64,000 nt of DNA. Origin: CALMEC01 sp963706315. Lineage in GTDB: Bacteria; Actinomycetota; Thermoleophilia; Miltoncostaeales; Miltoncostaeaceae. The DNA lies in the NCBI GenBank assembly GCA_963706315.1, contig CAVPMA010000015.1, positions 620,001 to 684,000 on the forward strand, given 5' to 3'. Below are positions 61,504-64,000 of the stretch, one piece after another. The position numbers and the translations under genes were made by a program. The notes under the pieces were generated by a model. That model was not told the origin of the DNA. It ran no database searches and saw only the letters and a program-made list of their open reading frames with translations. How positions within the stretch are numbered: position 1 is the stretch's first letter; the number at the start of each line of letters is the position of its first letter.

Positions 61504-61985
61504 TTACGTCGCCGCGAGGATAGCGGTCTCTTTGGTCGTGGTGTGCGCGGTGTCGGTGTGACGGCGTTGGTCGTGGTCGCGTTCGATCGCGATGACGAGG
61601 GTGGCGAGGTCGCGGTAGCCGATGATCTTCCGAAACTGGCGTTCGGCTTCGAGCATGCCGGCAGCGGTCCAGCGCAGCGCCATCTCGCCCGAGGACCAGC
61701 GCTTGACGTTGCGCTGGGTGCGGCGGACGATCTCGATCATCGACTCGCAGGGGTTGGTGCTCTCGAGTGTGCGCTTGAGTGAGCCGGTGACGCCGAGCCG
61801 GGTGAGCGTCAGCGTTTCCTCGATGCCTTCGCGCAGCGATCCGGCCGCGCCGGGGTAGCTGCGGTCGAGCTCGCCGGCGAGTCGGCGGAGCTGGTCGAGC
61901 GCGCGAGCGTGATCGTCGAGCGCCCACGCCCGCCGCAGCCGCTGCTTGGCGGCCGGCCGGTCGCTCTCGGGCAGATGCTCGAGAC
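61504..61985 (-). pseudogene. 3' fragment of an IS256-family (mutator) transposase
   Basis: About 160 codons matching the C-terminal third of IS256-type transposases: LTLTRLGVTGSLKRTLESTN, PCESMIEIVRRTQRNVKRW and WTAAGMLEAERQFRKIIGY. This includes the last catalytic Glu (in ESMIE) but lacks the first two Asp residues and the N-terminus. No matching 5' part is in the window. Confidence 0.82.
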
Positions 61986-62005
61986 TCAGAAGGGGGACGG
62001 CGGCG

Positions 62006-62033
62006 GCGGGAGGTGGCTTCCTGCACCTCCCGC
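62006..62033 (-). terminator. Hairpin behind the secreted-protein gene
   Basis: gcgggaggtg (62006-62015) and cacctcccgc (62024-62033) form a perfect 10-bp stem with an 8-base loop, 84 bases beyond the stop of the minus-strand secreted gene. No T-tract. Confidence 0.5.
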
Positions 62034-62116
62034 TTCTTGAAACACCACCAAGGAACACAAGCGGCGACGATGGCAAGGCGCGTAGATGGGTGTGCAGACC
62101 CGTTCCGTCTCGTGCC

Positions 62117-62866
62117 TCACACTGAAGTGTAGATGTTCCCGAGCCCGTCGTAATAGAAGCCGAACCAAGGCATCCACTGCGTCCCTGACCAATAGTAGTA
62201 GTGAACATAGTTAGTGTTCTGCCTTGGCACGTAGGTCCACGTGCACGCCTGGAACCACCAGCCAGGAAGACCTGAGTCCTGGTAAGGAGCACTGCACTTT
62301 TGAAAGAGATATTCCCATTGGTATCCGTAGGCGTTGGAATGGTAACGCGATCCCGCCTGCTCGTTCACGGAGTTCGTGACCGGTGGCACGCTTGGAGTCA
62401 CCATGGGCGGCGGAGTTCCACCACCGGGAGGCGCCAGCGGGAGCGGCGGAGCGCTCGAAGGCGGCGCAGGCTGAGTTGCGGTCGGGGCAGTGATCGCGGT
62501 GCAGATGAGTCGCTCGCCGCGAACGACGAGGTGTCGGTTCCTGCGGGAGCGATAACTGACCTTGACGTCCTTGTCGGAGCAGATCTGCCCGTTGGCGGTG
62601 GTCAGGGCGACCGAGCAGCGAACCGCGGCGGCCCCACGCTTCGGAGATTGACAGGAGGCGGTGCGAGAGGTGATCCGCTGCCCGCCGGGTGACCCCAGGG
62701 CCTTGACGTGGTGACGGTAGAATGCCTCTGCCTTCGACTTGCTCGGCACGCTCACCGAGGCCTTGTTGGCGTGGGCCATTGCCGGAGCCGCGAGGATGGT
62801 GAGGGCCAGCGCGGCGCGAAGGAATCGGCTGCGGTGTCGAGGAGCGGTGACGGTGAAGGTATTCAT
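62117..62866 (-). CDS. Secreted protein with proline-rich linker, SARP-site controlled
   Basis: 249 residues, start ATG at 62866 with aagggaga upstream. Signal peptide FLRAALALTILAAPAMAHA. An N-terminal domain (about 33-125) with four cysteines, a Pro-rich linker (APPSSAPPLPLAPPGGGTPP) and a C-terminal aromatic domain of about 80 residues (WWFQACTWTYVPRQN, YYWSGTQWMPWFGFYYDG). The aromatic domain resembles in style the mature part of the protein at 60018. Function unknown. Confidence 0.75.
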   Translation of the reverse strand: MNTFTVTAPRHRSRFLRAALALTILAAPAMAHANKASVSVPSKSKAEAFYRHHVKALGSPGGQRITSRTASCQSPKRGAAAVRCSVALTTANGQICSDKDVKVSYRSRRNRHLVVRGERLICTAITAPTATQPAPPSSAPPLPLAPPGGGTPPPMVTPSVPPVTNSVNEQAGSRYHSNAYGYQWEYLFQKCSAPYQDSGLPGWWFQACTWTYVPRQNTNYVHYYYWSGTQWMPWFGFYYDGLGNIYTSV

Positions 62867-62910
62867 GATTCTCCCTTGTGCGGGATCGCGGGGCGCGATC
62901 CGTTGGGGGG

Positions 62911-62953
62911 ACAGTCGCGCGGGCCGCTCAAAGCTGGGTTAGGATCCGCTCAA
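62911..62953 (-). promoter_or_regulatory. SARP-like direct-repeat promoter of the secreted-protein gene
   Basis: On the minus strand CTTGAGCGGATC (TTGAGCG from 62953) and TTTGAGCGG (TTGAGCG from 62931) are 22 bases apart. Eight bases later comes GACTGT (62916-62911), 45 bases before the ATG. An 8-bp leader hairpin ggatcgcg/cgcgatcc lies between. The remaining 62954-63286 shows no gene. Confidence 0.75.
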
Positions 62954-63291
62954 GCGCGTATACGGGAGGCCGTGGCCAGCGGGTGTGGAAAGGATGCTGG
63001 GTGGCGGAGGTGCGGTCACTTGGGCCGCTGCCGAGTCGTGTTGCGGCCCCCTGACTCGGCCTGATCGAGGCCTCTACGTCGGGTTGACACTACACACGCA
63101 GGTCGCGCCGGCCCCTCACACCACTCGCTCGGTCTACAGGTTGTCGACCAGCTCATCGCGGGTGACGACCACGGCCTCCGGATCAGGTGCTGAGTCGGAG
63201 CGGGGGCCACTTCGCCCCGGAAATACCAGACCACCCCCCCAAGAGCCGCACTTCGTGGGTGTCTTGACTGTCATCTGAACCCCTCACCGGT

Positions 63292-63560
63292 TCAACGGTG
63301 CCTCGCCTCGTCGCGGAGGTCCGCGAGGAGGAGGCGCGTTTTCGGCCTCATCCGCAGGTAGAGGTCGATGATCCGGTGGCCGAACCAGGTGAGAATGCAG
63401 AACGGGACCCAGACGGCGGCGATTGCGATGCGGGCGGCGACGGGCAGGATCTCTTCACTTACAAGGACCCTAACTGTCAGAAAGAGCCCGACAATAAGGG
63501 CGATCTGCCCCACCGCGGGAAGCGATCGAGCAGGAGCGCCCAGCAGTAGAGGATCCGCCC
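63292..63560 (-). pseudogene. Duplicated 3' end of the TPR membrane-protein gene
   Basis: Copy 2 of the 49019-49293 repeat. The C-terminal membrane hairpin is kept (VAARIAIAAVWVPFCILTWF, LLADLRDEARHR), but a one-base loss in the g-run near 63519 breaks the frame and no TPR part or start is present. Confidence 0.85.
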
Positions 63561-63608
63561 AAGGTCCTGGAAGACGGCCGAGAACTCTGCCAGCAGGAAA
63601 CTTAGTCG

Positions 63609-64000
63609 TTACGTGCCTGCGAGGGATGAGGCCGCATCTCTCATTGCTGCTCCGAGGACTCCTGGGCATCGGGGTGCAAGCCGTGCAAGAGGTAGGGCAG
63701 CACGTACGTCACCGATAGCCACGAGCGCCTGAACTGCGTCACGCGCTCCCTCCATCGTGATGAGATCCCACAGCGCGAGCGTCTTGTATTCATAGCCCGT
63801 CGGAGGATCACGGAGCGACCAGAGAAATGCTCCGACAAGGGCTCGACGGCTTCTTCAGCTACGGTGCGCGCGAGGGCGCGTATGACCAACCGATCCTGCT
63901 CCGCCGGTCGAGTGCCTCGCCGAACAAGGAGACGCAGCAGCGCGAGCACGTGCTCTCGTCGACCCACTCCACGTGCGGCAAGCACGGTCGCCGCACTCCG
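63609..64000 (-). pseudogene. Frameshifted helical-repeat protein, partial
   Basis: Runs off the right edge. The upstream frame (HVLALLRLLVRRGTRPAEQD, ALARTVAEEAVEPL) and the downstream frame (AFLWSLRDPPTGYEYKTLAL, MEGARDAVQALVAIGDVRAA) read as one HEAT-like helical protein joined by a one-base shift near 63838. Stop TAA at 63611-63609. Function unknown. Confidence 0.5.

Overview
The window is about 64 kb of GC-rich bacterial chromosome with dense, short-spaced genes, frequent ATGA/GTGA overlaps and many GTG starts. The gene set fits a high-GC Actinomycetota lineage such as Thermoleophilia: a CysO-CysM-Mec cysteine route, SoxR with a dehydrogenase target, PspAB next to HtpX, VKOR with a DsbA-like partner, DrrAB-type ABC genes, CGNR and SARP regulators. 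A GC-rich Chloroflexota lineage cannot be excluded. There is no rRNA, no complete tRNA and no CRISPR array.

Positions 1 to about 44,400 look like core genome. In order: a MOSC/DUF1015 operon; a UvrD-type helicase-nuclease with a YhaM-like ribonuclease, followed by a decayed partial copy of the latter; a secreted vWA protein; a CGNR regulator; YchF and YqeY; a B12-type radical SAM protein with methylmalonyl-CoA epimerase; an ECF sigma factor carrying a membrane anchor and a long charged tail; DUF1385 and a tandem ThyX-like protein; IF-1 and cold-shock protein; glyoxalase; QueA/SDR diverging from SoxR; RarA. A sulfur-carrier operon follows (rhodanese-E1, CysO, CysM, JAMM protease). Then come an NYN/OST-HTH protein, citrate synthase, DsbA-like and VKOR proteins, a sugar dehydrogenase with SixA, FabI, PepT, and a split PEP-synthase/rifampin-phosphotransferase-like pair beside an MFS exporter.

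From 44.5 to 49 kb two fragments of tRNA 3' halves (anticodon loops reading GCC and GTC) each sit next to a similar 75-bp sequence. They look like attachment scars of related integrative elements. PspAB, HtpX and an ABC transporter lie between them.

From about 49 kb to the end is an accessory island. It has a four-gene operon (anti-sigma-like ATPase, zinc ribbon, AAA+ ATPase, TPR membrane protein), an ISL3-type insertion sequence, a membrane Ser/Thr kinase, a SARP-FHA regulator, four secreted proteins without recognised function, and several broken genes. The 3' end of the TPR gene is duplicated 14.3 kb away.

The most interesting signal is a shared promoter architecture upstream of three island genes: two TTGAGCG-like heptamers exactly 22 bp apart, then 8 bp to a GA-starting hexamer, then a 42-49 nt leader with a hairpin. 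This is the arrangement known for SARP regulators, and a SARP-FHA gene with a nearby kinase lies in the island. I propose a kinase/SARP-FHA regulon controlling the AAA/TPR operon and the secreted proteins.
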